Below, in pieces: positions 1-12,579 of a DNA stretch of 64,000 nucleotides. Location: positions 868,001 through 932,000 of the forward strand of contig JAHRBC010000003.1 of NCBI GenBank assembly GCA_022702545.1, read 5' to 3'. The position numbers were made by a program, and so were the translations under genes. The notes under the pieces are model-generated. The model was not told the DNA's origin. It was given only the letters and a program-made list of their open reading frames with translations, and searched no databases. Source of the DNA: Phycomyces nitens (taxonomy: Eukaryota > Mucoromycota > Mucoromycetes > Mucorales > Phycomycetaceae). Position 1 is the stretch's first letter. The number at the start of each line of letters is the position of its first letter.

Positions 1-1
1 A

Positions 2-347
2 AAAACGCTGACTTTATCCAAGTGTGAATACTCACTATCAAAATGATTATAGATGACTGAAAGCAAGGAAGGGTATAGACCCACTCCAAAGCCGATCCCA
101 AAGGGTGGAATCCAGACCATGGGCAGAGTTCCACAGTCAAGGTAAAGTTAAAATGCTGACTCTAACCAATCATGAATACTCACTGTTAATATGATTACAG
201 ATGACTGAAATCAAGGAAGGGTATAGACCCACTGCCGAGCAGATTCCAAAAAGTGGAATCCAAACCATGGACAGAGTCCCACAGTCAAGGTAAAGTCAAA
301 ACGCTGACTCGAAAAAGTATGAATACTCATCATCAATATAATTACAG
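2..347. repeat. 148-bp tandem repeat with splice-site-like borders
   Basis: Two full units and the start of a third repeat with a period of 148 bp; the motif AAAA(C/T)GCTGAC starts at 2, 150 and 298. Each unit has a 59-bp part that looks like an intron (GTAAAGT donor, TACTCAC branch-like motif, ATTACAG or ATTATAG acceptor) and an 89-bp part that looks like an exon (53-141 and 201-289), open when read from its first ATG. Because 89 is not a multiple of three, joining successive units gives an immediate TGA. A reiterated coding exon is therefore not supported as written. It may be a decayed exon array or a non-coding satellite. The left end lies outside the window. Confidence 0.75.
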
Positions 348-359
348 GGGACTGATCCA

Positions 360-645
360 AATAATTGTATACCTGCCAAGTTCAAAACCAAGTCCAATGC
401 AAAGTTTAATGCAAAGTCCAGTGCTATGTTTGCTGTAAAGTCCAATGTATGACTCAAGGTAAGGTATACAGCTATTTAGTGCATTCCAAAGCACAGTTCA
501 GTGTCTAGTCTGGAAGCCAAGTTCAATGTCGAGTTGGATTTCAAAGTTCAAGACCAAGTCCAAAGTCGAGTTCAGTACCAAGTTGGATTGCCAAGTTTGA
601 TTCCAAGTTTGCTTCCCGAGTTTGATGACAAAATCAATGCTGTTC
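360..645 (+). repeat. Degenerate short AAGTYCAA-type repeat
   Basis: Short motifs such as AAGTTCAA, AAGTCCAA and CGAGTTGGATT recur every 12-18 bases. The stretch follows the 148-bp repeat through another splice-like junction (GTAAGG at about 440, GCACAG ending near 496). An open frame of about 60 codons crosses it (501-686), rich in Phe, Val and Lys, but it mirrors the repeat and resembles no family I know. I treat it as a low-complexity repeat rather than a gene. Confidence 0.5.
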
Positions 646-951
646 CTTACAAATCCGATTATGAGTTTGATTCAAAGAAGAATTGAAATGAAATTTCAAA
701 CGATCAAGAAAAAAGGAGGAGTGCTAAAAAAAGGCGCCCTCCGCAAGAAGGAAGATCTCTCGAAAGACGCCTTCGGTGGTTAAAGTGGTGGTAGCATCCT
801 TTATACAATTTGAACTGTAAGTACCTATTGATCTCTTGTGATTTATGATGAAGAACATGTACTAATATATATATATATATTATCTTTCTCTAGATGTCCA
901 AAATGTTAAAGATGACATAATGAAAGACGATGGTCCACAGGAGTCCTCCAG

Positions 952-1218
952 GAAAGAACACCAACTCATGTGCTTGCAACTCCCCTTAGGGCTATCTGTC
1001 CTACAGGCATAAGGTATGTCTTTTGCTGTATCCTATGCAGCAGCGTATGCCTTTAGTATATTTTCATCTTTTGGAATAGCCCAATACAACGGGCCCTTAA
1101 GAAGGAAATATACAAAGTCATATGTTGCTATATGGTAAGAATCAGGGAAGACGTACCTTATGCCTGTAGAACAGATAGCCTTAAGGGGAGTTGCAAGCAT
1201 ATGAGTAGATGTTCTTTC
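952..1218. repeat. 65-bp inverted repeat (hairpin-forming)
   Basis: Arm 1 (952-1016) and arm 2 (1154-1218) are reverse complements with only a handful of mismatches. They are separated by a 137-bp spacer, and weaker similarity extends outward for about 15 bp. The minus-strand reading of arm 2 continues openly through the spacer (LATPLKAIC, then FLLKGPLYWAIPKDE), so the arms may derive from an inverted duplication of a piece of coding sequence whose family I do not recognise. Confidence 0.75.
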
Positions 1219-1750
1219 CTCTAGGGCACTTGTGAGGCTTGGTTTCCAAATTATCGACCATTTAAAAAAAATTGAATGTACGGAATCCGTTAAAATTTGA
1301 CAATGAACCTGAACAAAGTAAAAAGACAAGTACCGAATGAACAAAGAAATTGAAATTGGGCAAAGAAAGCAAGCAAAGATCAAGCAAGGAAAAAAAGACT
1401 TTGGACTGAATGGCGCAGAAGACTTGGATTGGACAAAGAAAGAATACTTGCATTGAACGGCGCCAAAGGACCAACATTGAGGATAGCTGAAGACCGACCC
1501 TTGACAGTGCTGGAAGACTGAGCAGTGACATAGCCCGAAGACAAAGCTGCCGCGATGCTGTACTTTGGCGAGAACTTGGTAGAATTACAATTTTGAGGTC
1601 TGGGGGGCGGGAATATATGGTCTCCACCTTCTCGTGGTTATTCCTGTGAGTAGAAGCTTGTTGCTTTGAAACCAAGAGAGACCCTCCATAAGATATATTG
1701 TTATATAGTACACTATAGAGACATGACCAGAAATTGTAAATATTATAATA
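1219..1750. other. Spacer with purine-rich low-complexity DNA
   Basis: The plus strand at 1290-1600 is rich in GAA, AAG and GAC words with repeated pieces such as GACAAAGAAAG and GGCGC(A/C). Open frames on the minus strand here are composition artefacts. I see no gene. Confidence 0.4.
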
Positions 1751-1751
1751 A

Positions 1752-2070
1752 AATACCTACCGTTTATTCTGATTTTAGTCCATTTCATTAGCTTGCAGTT
1801 GAAAATGCATGATAGTCCATGAATTCGCATTTATTTCGCTTACTTTGACAAGGTAGTCTCAGTACCCTAGAGAGGTCTTGTAAGTTTCAAAAGTTACTTT
1901 TTTTATTGAAATGAGCATTTAGTTTGAAGATGCCAAACTTTGTTGAGATTAACGATAATCTATAGTCTATATGAAAGGAATGGACATATGGCTGCTGTTT
2001 TTATTTTGTTTTGTACCGGTGTAGTGACATAAAGAAATAAAACTTGCCATTAAAGACATAATAAAGTACA
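1752..2070 (+). repeat. Dispersed repeat, copy A
   Basis: This stretch resembles 5665-6005 in the same orientation. The best-conserved core starts TAGTCTCAGTACC (1853 in this copy) and continues through GGTC(T/C)TGTAAGTTT and TTTATTGAAATGA. Weaker blocks follow (TTTTATTTTGTTTTGT, ATAATAAAGTACA). There are no coding frames and no obvious terminal repeats. Confidence 0.55.
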
Positions 2071-2267
2071 AGTCTTTATTCATTAGATTAACACTTTTTA
2101 TTTCTCAGTAACTTTGCTGTTATTTTGTTAATACATGGTGTGATTTGAATGAATAAAGTGCTGTAGAAAAGAGAATGTGTGGTAGACTATATTTTGTAAA
2201 GTTTAAATCAATTATTATTAGTGGTGGTATGAGTCTGTGTGTAAATCCTTTACTTCCTGTGGTAATT

Positions 2268-2528
2268 TGGGGTTAAGAACTTATAGATACTGTGAGAGTG
2301 TTGTTTAAAGAAATAATATTATGGTGGTTTATATAGTTATTATTCTAGTTCCCTTGTTTTATTAATCTCTATTGTGTAATGGTCGGTTATCACTGTAGTA
2401 GTGTGAGTTGTATGTGAGCCTGGTGTGTAACTGCTCCTGGGATGTTAACTTGCCATGGTCATTAGCAAAGAGTAACCAGAGATCGGTTATGGAGTCTGCA
2501 TTTCACTCAACTGTGGTGTGTATACCAC
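2268..2528 (+). repeat. LTR-like repeat, copy 1
   Basis: About 261 bp that recurs in direct orientation at 60115-60395 with roughly 90% identity by eye. Both copies begin TGTGGTAATT and end GTGTATACCAC(A), giving a short terminal inverted repeat TGTGGTA/TACCACA and TG...CA ends typical of LTRs. No matching target duplication is visible next to either copy. Both copies abut LINE endonuclease sequence, but in opposite orientations. It could be a solo LTR or a non-autonomous element. Confidence 0.5.
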
Positions 2529-2529
2529 G

Positions 2530-4590
2530 ACTTTTGTCACTCATGCTGACAACAAGTTTGAACCCTTTGAAGTATTGGCCCTGTACGCTCCTGCTCAACC
2601 TTCCCCTCAATATACTATTTTCAACAGACTTACATCACTTCCCTCTCAGAATATTGCTTCTTCACCTCGACTTGTGATAGCTGGGGACTACAACTAATCG
2701 ACTAACCCCAATGGACCACAGCCACGAGTTCCTACCTTCTGGCTCTCTCTACTGTCTACAAACTTTACATATTGTCATGCTTCTCCAAACACACGTTTGT
2801 GCCCAACTTTCCGTAGGGGAACTACAACTTCGACCATATACTATATTTTTGTCTCCAATGACATTGCTCGCTCGACACATTCTGCCCAAGTAGAATTTTT
2901 CAACGGCGAATGGACTGACCATGGATTGCTTTCAACTCATATCTCTCTTTCCTCACCTCCCAAAGGCCGTGGTATCTGGTGAGCTAACCCTTTTCTAGCG
3001 CGCAATCCTGTCTTTTGCGAACTGTTGAAAGAATCCCTGACTGCCTTGGGTCACACCCTAGCCACTATTTCCTCTCCTCAAGAACGCTGGGAACGAGTTA
3101 AGCCAGAAATTCAGACTGTAGCTCGAAAGTTTGGCAAGAAGGTTGCTGCCCAGCGTGGACTCATCTTTCTTTGGATTTTCTTTGACAATTACGCTCTCGT
3201 GGATACCAGTTCCTCATGCACCATATGTTCCCTCCAATCAAGTATGAAAATCTGGTAACTCCCAAAACAGCTGGGGGTCTTGTAATCTTGGTCCCCAAAC
3301 GACATTAACTTGCTCTGTAACTACGCTGGATTCGTCCATCCGTAGGTGGTGATCCTCCTTCCTTCGTCTCGCCGTACAATAGATATGCTATCTGCAATCT
3401 CGGTAATACTATAGATCCGCTGCTGTCTCTAGTTTACCCTTCTCTTTGACATCAATCTTTCACTACAGGCCTACATCCACTATGTTTGTTTATGAAAACA
3501 TTCGATCTCTTTCTCCGTACTCCTTCAACTCGTCCACTCTCTGTAGCTACATGCCTGAGGCTTCCTCTCTCCTCTGCCTGGGAGCCCACCAACCAAGGTT
3601 TCCGCCCATCTAAAGGACATTTCCATGTCTTTATTTCAGATGCATTTATCTATGCTGATACCATTCGATGCATTTTTCATCGTCTTCCTTCAGAGGTTAT
3701 GCGCTTACGAAAATCTCATCACCAAGGCCTCCTTCTCTTGACTGGGTCACTAGTCCTCCACTTTCCAGACACCTCCCCTCTTTCGGTACAAGGGCTGGGT
3801 GTATTTGACCTCTCACGTATCTTATATGGAGTGGCGGCATCACACTGTTCAGTTGACAGCCTTACGCCTAATTTTTCTTCGAGTGATTGCTACCTCAGTC
3901 CCTACTCCTCCACCTTTTAGTCCAAATCTCTCTTAGGCCAAATGGAAATTGTTCTGGCGCATGAACATCCACCATTCTACTCGGAATATCTGGTTTCGTT
4001 TTTGTAATGGTAAATTCTCATGTAATCAACGCCTAAACCAGATCTTCTCAGCCGTTTTTCGTTCTCAACTATGCCATGTATGCCAACTCTCAACTGACGC
4101 TGCTGGGGAATTTCTCTACCTTTGTCCATATATGCGGGTTGTTTGGCTAGTGGCCTGGCAAAGATTTTTTTGGCGATGAACCCCATTTCGCCGGCGTGAA
4201 ACGTGGTCTCCACATCCTCTCATTCCCCCGCATTGTCTAGCCTTCCTCCCTTCGTCCCGAACAGGTGATGTTTAGTATCTTGCTCGTCATCTGGAGAAGT
4301 CATTGGCAATTGATTTCTGATAAAGTTTCTTTCTCGGGCACATCTACAATCTCTGGAGCGATCAAGCTGATCCTGGTACTTGAATCCAAAAGGACAAATT
4401 GACCATGAATCCTTTATTCTGCTCTTTTGCTCTTGATTTTTTGTACTCTTTATTTCTGTCTCCGCTCTTGTTTCCTCAAGATGCTTCTTAGACTTTGATT
4501 TACTTTATTTATATTATTTCAAGATTGTGTGCACCACTCAATGTGGCGAGTAAGCAATAAAAATGTGAGCCCGTCTCGACCTACAAAAAA
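2530..4590 (+). mobile_element. Decayed non-LTR retrotransposon (LINE)
   Basis: A broken LINE on the plus strand. From 2565 a frame reads FEVLALYAPAQPS and, later, VIAGDYN, the AP-endonuclease signature. The endonuclease continues in shifting frames to about 3250 (EWTDHGLLSTHISLS near 2910). The central reverse-transcriptase catalytic region is not recognisable. At 3490-4180 come pieces of the 3' part, including WKLFWRMNIHH, RNIWFRFCNGKFSC and SQLCHVC followed by FLYLCPYMRVVW, which fits the zinc-binding zf-RVT domain. A tail with AATAAA at about 4556 ends in oligo-A near 4579-4588. Many frameshifts and stops make it inactive. The 5' end is replaced by the LTR-like repeat. Confidence 0.75.
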
Positions 4591-5664
4591 AAAGATTCAA
4601 AAAGAAAAGTATTCTAATCATTGATGAAATGAATTGTAGACATTCATCATCATAATTAACATCTTGTACATCTCTGTATAAAGACGATATAGCCTTGTAC
4701 AAGATATTGAAAAACAAGCACCACATTCTATATTCTTTGAATATCAAGTATAGTACATGGCATTGATTTATACTTGAGAACGAGAGCCAAGTTTTGATTG
4801 GTCAATAATCCTAAATTTTTATTGGTTACAATCCTGCAATCCTGCATGTTGAGAAAAAAGAAAACACTACAGATAATATTTTTAGATCAGTAAAACATGC
4901 ACAAAAAAAACAAGGAGGCAAAAAATAAATGGCCAATTGTTTCGGAATTAAAACGTTTATTGAGCACGGAATACACGCTCCAAACTTATCAAAAGTTAAT
5001 AGCATGTGTAGGATATGTATCTCTTAAAGATATCAAAATTTGAAAAGTCCAGCACAAGTACAAGAAGAGTAAAAAGGAAAAAGGTCAAGTTTGCAACTTA
5101 CGCGTCTTCTATTTGCACCATTTTGTTGATAAAGGGGTGATAATGTTTTAGAAAATAGGTATTAGAGGCAGAGTTGAGGCGCGTTTTTGAGATACTATAC
5201 TTATTTGACCAAAACCACATATGGATACACAGTTTATTTGCAAAAAATAATAATAAGTAGATTTTCTGAAGAAACAATTTAATTTTATGTTTTTACTTGA
5301 TTTCTTTATTATTATTATTATATTTTCTTAACAAATTAAAACGTTACAAGTCGATACAATATTATCTAGGTAACCGTAAAAAGGTACGTGTATTTTATAT
5401 GTACCATGGCCAAAATATCTGATTCTTCATAACAACTGGTAGAAAATAATATATATAAACTTGGACACCAAAAATGTGACATTAATCAACCCTTTTACTA
5501 CAAATGAAATTGAGAACATTGGATATCTGAGCCAAGACTACAAGTGATTGTCTATGCCTTTTCTTAATTATGTAGAGAAGGAATTGAGCTGGATAAAGAT
5601 AATAATAGTAATAGTAATAGTAATAGTAATAACACCAGCGAGAGGAGCGGAAGCTGTGCCAAAA
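4591..5664. other. AT-rich intergenic region
   Basis: No gene, RNA gene or clear transposon was recognised. It contains a short AATAGT/AATAAT microsatellite at about 5600-5635 and several A/T runs. Small open frames lack any family resemblance. Confidence 0.4.
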
Positions 5665-6005
5665 ACTGCGGCATACCTACCATTTTTTTTCTTGGGTCTC
5701 AGGCTACTTTATCTCTGCAGATTGTGGTTGAAACGTAATGTTATTGATAGCTCATAAAATTCTCATGGAATCTCTTTTCTTCTGGTAATGAGATAGTCTC
5801 AGTACCATAGAAAGGTCCTGTAAGTTTACAAGCTACTTTGTTTATTGAAATGAACATTTTATTTGGTGTTGATTTCAAGCATTCTTGAGAATAATAACTT
5901 TTAGGATGTGTAAACGAAGCGGTAGCTTCACTGATATTTTTTTTAACATTATTAGTCGTTTTATTTTATTTTGTGTCCGTATAAAAGTATAATAAAGTAC
6001 ATAGA
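5665..6005 (+). repeat. Dispersed repeat, copy B
   Basis: Direct-orientation relative of 1752-2070. The conserved block TAGTCTCAGTACC starts at about 5790, followed by GTCCTGTAAGTTT and TTTATTGAAATGAACATTT. ATAATAAAGTACA ends the similarity near 6000. The upstream part is more divergent (shared ATACCTACC). Confidence 0.55.
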
Positions 6006-9000
6006 GAATATTATAAAAAAGGAACTGTAAAACAGAGATGCTACTCATGGCGACAAATTAATTACTCTTGAATACGTAGTACGGTACAATAAAATATATT
6101 TGTTTTCCGTCTGGTGGGTATTGATGGAGTCCTTGATGTCAAGCATCATTTACATTAATAACTGCAATTGTTGGTCGTAGTATATGGCCCATTGTACAAA
6201 GGGCTGGTTGCTACTTTATTTTTGCTACAGACTAATCATCGTTTGCCATGACATTCTCCTTTATGACTTTTTCCGAGTTAGAAAGTATAGACCCAAATCT
6301 TGATCTCCATATTAAAAGTAGGGCTGCAGAGTACTAATAAACTGGTTTATATAGTTATATGGTGATTGCTAGGTAAAGATATAGAAAGTTCAAGTGATTC
6401 CAAATTTGTGTTTTTACTAATACTACAAGAACAACCAAATGTGCTACGCTGAGAGTAGAAGGAAGATCATATTGAAGCAATCGAGAGCTGGCATGGTTAA
6501 TCGGCAGTAGGGAATTAGGGAAACTCACAGTACTACAAGGAAACAGCAGAGCTATACTACCAGAAGGAGAACCAAAGTGAAGAGGAAGTAGAAATTCTAA
6601 ATAGGATAGTAAAAATGAAGAAGATCGAGAGAATGATCGAGAATGAAAAATGGAAAGAATCCATCGCAGTCGGATAATGTGTTGGTGATCAAGATCCAAA
6701 AGACCTAAACCCCCAGACTTGTGTGGTAGGCAAAGAAGAGCCCAACCAGGGCTGCCAAAACCAAGGCGAAGAAAGAGAGGGAGGGGCAGGGGTCACATAG
6801 AGGACATGCCAGATGGAGCTCAAGAGAAGAGAGTTTCTTTACCAAAGATACACTCGCCGTGACCTGCTTTTTTACAGCTATTAGAATTATTTCAGTCAGT
6901 ATTGTGGTATTTAATTGTCTGCCTTTTGTACTCTTCCTAACTGTCATTCAGGCGGTTATTATTTTGTACTTTAATAAATCTATTTGTTCCCATAATAATT
7001 CCTAAATTTCTATTCCTTAAACAATTGTTTATGTCAATTACACTTCAAAATCCGATTAATTTTCTCAATAAAGTGTCCAATTGTCGGTGTACGCACTGTA
7101 CTGAACCGAGAATTTACTTCCGTATTCTTCGTTTATTACCAAAAACGAATATCGATGTTTTTTATAAGGAATTAAAGTATATTTAGGGTTTTTTGGCCAA
7201 GACTTCTATATAAAAAAAAACGCTAATGAGCCCTATTGATGCGCCTTTACTTGGCCAGAACAAATGTCCCTAGCCATATATTTTCGTCTGTTTGATAGAG
7301 CAGAACAAAAATGGCGTGCTACAGAAACCTCCAATTAGTCTCTGTTATGAAATTTAAACTGGCATGTAATACAAGCACAACCGTTTCAGTAGAATTAAGC
7401 TAAATGCTTTTTCATGGTTTGGGGGATGTTGCTGCGGGAAATCTTAAATATTGATCTAATCTTGTCTGACAGGCATTTTACTGCATCATATTCGCCCAAA
7501 AAAGTCTCAACGTAGAGCAGTTTCCGTATATACTTTAAATAAAATGGTCTAATATGGGTATTTGACGTATTAATATCATACAAACTAGGGCTGAAATTAT
7601 AGACTATAAAACCTTTGTAGTATTCACAGCCTCGTACATTAATAGTCTGCTACCCTATTGTTGTATTTTACCTATAAATGTTGAATTTGACTATAAATAA
7701 ATAACGGCCTCTACACATGGGCGTTTTTGAGGCTATACAAGACCAAGATCTATTTCTAGTCAATAATCGATGGTCCCGGAAGATACTTTGATAGATCTGA
7801 TGAGATGGGATCCACGGCCAATTGTCTCCCCCAAACATTCTTTGATAAATAAATCATGGCTATCATACCATATACGTAAACTATACTGTGAGACATGCTT
7901 GATCTAGGTCTATTTATTGTACACCTTTAGTATGATCGAGAATCTCTATATTTAATATCATGGACCATTGATAGACTCGGGCCGAAAAGGGTAAATCACG
8001 CACGAGCTGTTGATTTCAAGCTGTCAAGGCGTGCGATAGAATAATAAACGGAATCGTATCCATACTCACATTTTTTTAAATAAGTAAAAAAAAATGTCTT
8101 ACATGCCTATTATTTCGTATTGTTCCGAAGATTACCAATATCAATTGCCATGACCTCTCACGAGTATTCTGGCCAACTATGGCTGAAAAGTCTCGCTGTC
8201 AAAAACAACCCTTGAATCCAGAACAGACTGATAAATTGAGACAAATGTATACATATCCCTAGAATATTTTGCAAAAATAAAATAATGGATCACTAGTATA
8301 AAAAAAGAGGTCTCCGCCTAGTGTAACGCTATTTAAAGTATATGTTTAATAAATAGCTTTTTTTAGGATCCATCAATGGGTGATGGCGAGTGAATAGCAA
8401 GAGTGTTTGCTACTGAATTCTCTAAACATATAAAGGTGATAGTGCGTAAAAGAGTCCAACCAGACGATAAGGAATTGGATAAGCACAATATCAAGTAAAT
8501 ATGGCCCAAACATATAAAGATATTTCAAGTAAATACACATGCTTAAAGTCACATACTATAAATCACACATAGTACCGGATTACTGGGTTTGATACTAGCT
8601 ATATAGAAATGCCACATTTGCCATGGAGATATAATACATTATGAGAATGATAATTCAAATGTATATTCCTATGTTTTGATAATCAGCCCACTTGCTATCC
8701 TACCCTTTATACAAAGTATAGCACAAAGACTTGCAATTAAGCATTCAAGAATAGCCATAGTTCTCGGAAAGAAATATTGACTAAAATTGAGTCAAAATAA
8801 AAAACAGGAGTCATCAGGATCATAATTGATACTCGAGTCTGACATGCCATGTGGATCAAATGGGTTCGGAGCCCGGTGGTTTTATGGTGCCTTTTTTTTG
8901 TATGATGTAGAATATACTTGTTGGTATTCGAGATGGAAATGATAGATGTTAGATGGCCAAGTCTTCTTGTAACCAGAGAGAATGGCTGGAAATTCTCATG

Positions 9001-9857
9001 AAACTCCCAATGATTATGATCAGTGGACCTTGTGACAGCAGTTGCAAACCCCTTGTGCGGTGTATTGTTTTCCCTTATCCATCATGAACATACATCAAGC
9101 AAGATGCCAACCTCTCAACCCCTCCACACGAACATAAACCCTGCTTGTCTCCAAATTATCGTCCAAAGATTTTAAGAATTCTAGAAGGCTCCAATTGAGC
9201 ACCACGTTCCACCAAATACATGTCATATTTAGTCGCTAAAACAATGCAACATTCACCGAGAGTTCGGTGAATATCAATAGAGTCTTTGGCTTACCATTTC
9301 CTTGGAGAAATGACAATTTCAAACGGCAGTCACTATAAAGGAGTTTTCTTCTAGATTAATCCATTGATATCAAGAATGTCTTTTAGCGAGATAGAGAGGT
9401 AGTTTGATAGACTAAATGTCAATTAGCTGTCATTAAAGGTAGTGGTACCGATACTTGCTGTTCAAGTCCATCATCGTCATATCTACATAAAAATAATTGA
9501 CATTGGTAAATTGTACTCTGTTATTGAATGTGACGTTGATGAGTCACTCCAGCTATGTCCATGAGCCCAGTAATACTTGTTTGTATGACTGATTTTCTTC
9601 GCTGGATATAATGCGTATCCGCAGCAAATTAGCCGGAGCTGACGGTGTAGACCATTAACCTTAATATAGGGTCTCCACTGTCCCCGCTTGTTACCTAGTT
9701 TATCTATCAGCAGATCAGCCATAGACGAAGATCAATTGTATCCAAATGGCTGCTTATTAATTAATTAAGCTGAGAGGGGGCAATTCAAATCAACCAACAT
9801 AAATATATCCTGAAATAGTTGCTCTCTTTGCCTATCAAACACTCCCAAACACTAATA
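6006..9857. other. Long AT-rich intergenic region
   Basis: About 3.85 kb without a gene I can support. Minus-strand open frames at 6355-6947 contain a hydrophobic, Cys-containing stretch but no recognisable domain. A 79-codon minus frame (9483-9722) starts with ATG and lies divergent from the arrestin gene; it has no recognised motif. The last 100 bases form the arrestin upstream region, with pyrimidine tracts and TTAATTAATTAA at about 9756. Confidence 0.35.
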
Positions 9858-11712
9858 ATGCCCATACTCTCAGACAAAAAATCTCCTTTAAGACTAGTCC
9901 TCGATGAATCTGTTATATATCTCGAAGAATCCTTTGGATCTCTACTCATCCGTGGGGAAGCAATTGTGAATTTTGACAAACCAACACCTATCCAAGGTCC
10001 AATTGAAATATTATTCAAAGGAATCCAAAGATTCTACCCTTGGAATGGTATGTCTTTACACATACCCAGGAACCCGAGTATTAATCCGAGTACATCTAGA
10101 TTTGCTGATTCTTCGACCCATTGGAGACCACCTGGACACAACCCTACAATCCATCGAGCTTTCTCTCTTGCCACCACATTCAAATGGTATCATGCCTGCT
10201 GGTACCCATCGTTTCCCATTCGAATTCCCAATCTCTTCTGCTCTCCCTCCAACCGTATCGATCCCAAAGCGAGTTGACATATTCTACCAGATCAGTGCCA
10301 CTCTCAGAAGATCCCATGTAAACCGAGATAAGAGCAGTGCCCAACAGCTACTTGACTGGGCCCGTCTATCGATGAACAAGAAGAGCATTGTCACTACCAA
10401 TCGTATCAGACTGATCCGCGCTACCGAGTCCATTCCTCTCCCTGTCCAGAATACCCAAGATGAAGAACAACAAGATTCTGATACTGACAACCAACTGACA
10501 ACGAGCTCTCCAATTGAACAACAAACTGGAACCCACACACAAACCAACCCTTGGGATCAAACAAGTCCTACACATCGTCATGTTATCTCTCTGGATGAAC
10601 AGATTGATCGGTTGGCCTTTTCCCTTGCTGGTCGTACCGTAGACAACTTCAGTCTTTCACCGTATGTTCTAAACGACCACCAAGGCATTCGTTTCCGCAC
10701 AAGCATCGATCGGACAGTTATTGTATTAGGGACAAGCGTAGGCGTCGAAGTCCATCTACAGCCTACTATATTCCCTGCAAAGATCCAGTCAATTGTTCTC
10801 TCAATTACCGAAACCCGCAAGTACAAGCTAAAAATACCGGCTGATCCCTCACATGGCTTCAAGGCCGAGACAAGACGCGCCACAGAGATTAACCGTATGC
10901 TTCTCAAGTGGGCCTATTGCTACCCTCCAAAGTGCCAATCACTGGGAACTGATAATCCTCGAGAAGAGCAGGCCCAAGATACTACTGAGACTAAAGGTTA
11001 CCTTGGAGACAAATTCAATCAAAAGGTTACCAGCGTTTACACTGATCAGAGCTCCAACATCACATTCTCACACAACACAAACAACAACAAGCTCAATTCT
11101 GATAGTTGCATTTCTGGTCTGTCGGTTGGAGAAAATAGTCCTGGGGGGAATGCCTATTCTTTAATACCACCCTCTAACATCAACAAGTCCAAGTTGGTCA
11201 ATCTCAAGGATTTGAACCACCCTGTCGATGTAGGGGAGGCATTCGATGGTCGCTTTGAGCTGGCCGTACCTTCTTGTTCAAATCTGATTTTGCATCCAAG
11301 CATGGAAGACGAGTCGGTTAGAGTCAGCCACTGGTTGAATCTTACAGTGACAATCTTGTGCAATGGCAAGACTGTTGAGCTTAACCTAGAGTCCCAGGCG
11401 CGTATGCTAGACTGTCGCTTGGTGGCCGCAGATGATGAGGGACAAATGATCATGCCTCCTCCACCGAGCTATAACAGCTCTGGGTCTTCTTCAAGTAGCA
11501 GAAATTCTAGTTCATTTTGGGAACAAAGACAGCCGATTACTATGAATGCAGTATGGGGAACGTGTAAGGAGTGCCCTTGCAAGATCAAGAGTACAGCAGC
11601 ATTAAAGTCCAAGATCAAAGTAAAGGCATCGAAGAGTGAGGAGGCTTCAAGGTCAGACACCTCTTTACTTCCAGAGTGGGGCCCACCACCTTGTTACTCT
11701 GACATTGTTTAA
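9858..11712 (+). CDS. Arrestin-related trafficking adaptor with PPxY motifs
   Basis: Predicted exons 9858-10047 and 10100-11712 encode 600 aa. The intron is 52 nt, with donor GTATGT, a TATTAAT branch-like motif and acceptor CATCTAG. An acceptor 30 bases earlier (CCCAG at 10069) is also in frame but would leave a 22-nt intron. Residues 10-160 resemble an arrestin N-terminal fold (LRLVLDES, FKGIQRFYPW, then PAGTHRFPFEFP and IFYQISATLRR). Residues 210-440 resemble the arrestin C domain. A Ser/Asn-rich tail carries PPPSY and, at the extreme C terminus, PPPCY. Such PPxY motifs bind WW domains of Rsp5/Nedd4-type HECT ligases, and alpha-arrestins use them to direct ubiquitination and endocytosis of membrane transporters. 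The start is the first ATG, after a pyrimidine-rich leader. The exact subfamily is unresolved. Confidence 0.85.
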
Positions 11713-12579
11713 TTCATCTTCTTTTCTTTTCTTTTCTTTTTTGCATATATTCGCACCACCTTTCCTTACTAATATTTATTCTATGTAATCCTTTTATTAT
11801 CTATTGCTTGTATACCCATTCCTGTCGTATATTTATTTATTTATTTCTACTTTGTATATGAAATATGCATTTCACTCATTGTCTAATTACCTTTATTACT
11901 AGTTATCTCTATTGTTTTTTTATATGAATAAATATCATACATTTCCCATTTTTTTGAATTTTTATAATGGAGAAATCAAAAAATAAAGTTTGAGTAAAAT
12001 AAGAGGCATATAATTGAATATTCAAATTCTCGGTTTCTGGACTGTAGTGTAACTAGTAAACTCTTTGTTCTGATATTACTGCCATTCAATAATATATATA
12101 TATATATTTGACAGATGTGCAAAATGAACATAGTTTCAGTACCACCCTAATATAAAGAGCACAAGAGCGCGTTTATTCGGTAAAAGACTTGGATATGTTG
12201 ATCAATTCTGGTCTCAATTTTGATAGATATTGCCTTTTTATTTATATATATGATTATAATACACATTAATATTATACACACACATATATATATACTCACT
12301 TTTATGGCTAGACTCTAGAGTAAAAAAAAAGTTTATTTTAATACACGTTTTATTCCTTTGATCCATATCCAATTCTTGTCAATGCTCTCTATCTTCAAAA
12401 AATAAAATAAAATAGTGTATCCAAGCAACATTTTACAATACCAAAAAAAAGAAAGGGTCAAAATCTGTTTTTGATTTCGATGACGGACATTTAATAAATG
12501 CCACATTTGTATATATTTATGTGTGTGCCGTAAAATCTTGGTCAATTCAAATAACTTTTTTTAAAACTAGATTCTTACA
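11713..12579. other. Arrestin 3' region and MYG1 promoter region
   Basis: AT-rich spacer. It opens with a pyrimidine tract (CTTTTCTTTTCTTTT) after the arrestin stop. An AATAAA at 11937-11942 is a possible but distant polyadenylation signal. TA-dinucleotide runs occur at about 12091-12108 and 12280-12295. No gene is seen. Confidence 0.4.

Noticed and set aside
6355..6947. Minus-strand Cys-containing frames suspected to be a LINE zf-RVT tail
   Set aside because: The C-x-x-C pair is not followed by the His/Cys spacing, and no neighbouring RT or poly-A tail was found.
9483..9722. 79-codon minus frame divergent from the arrestin gene
   Set aside because: It starts with ATG but shows no motif, no splice context and ordinary chance length for this region.
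10048..10069. A 22-nt intron in the arrestin gene
   Set aside because: A 52-nt intron with a branch-like motif and the same frame explains the junction better.
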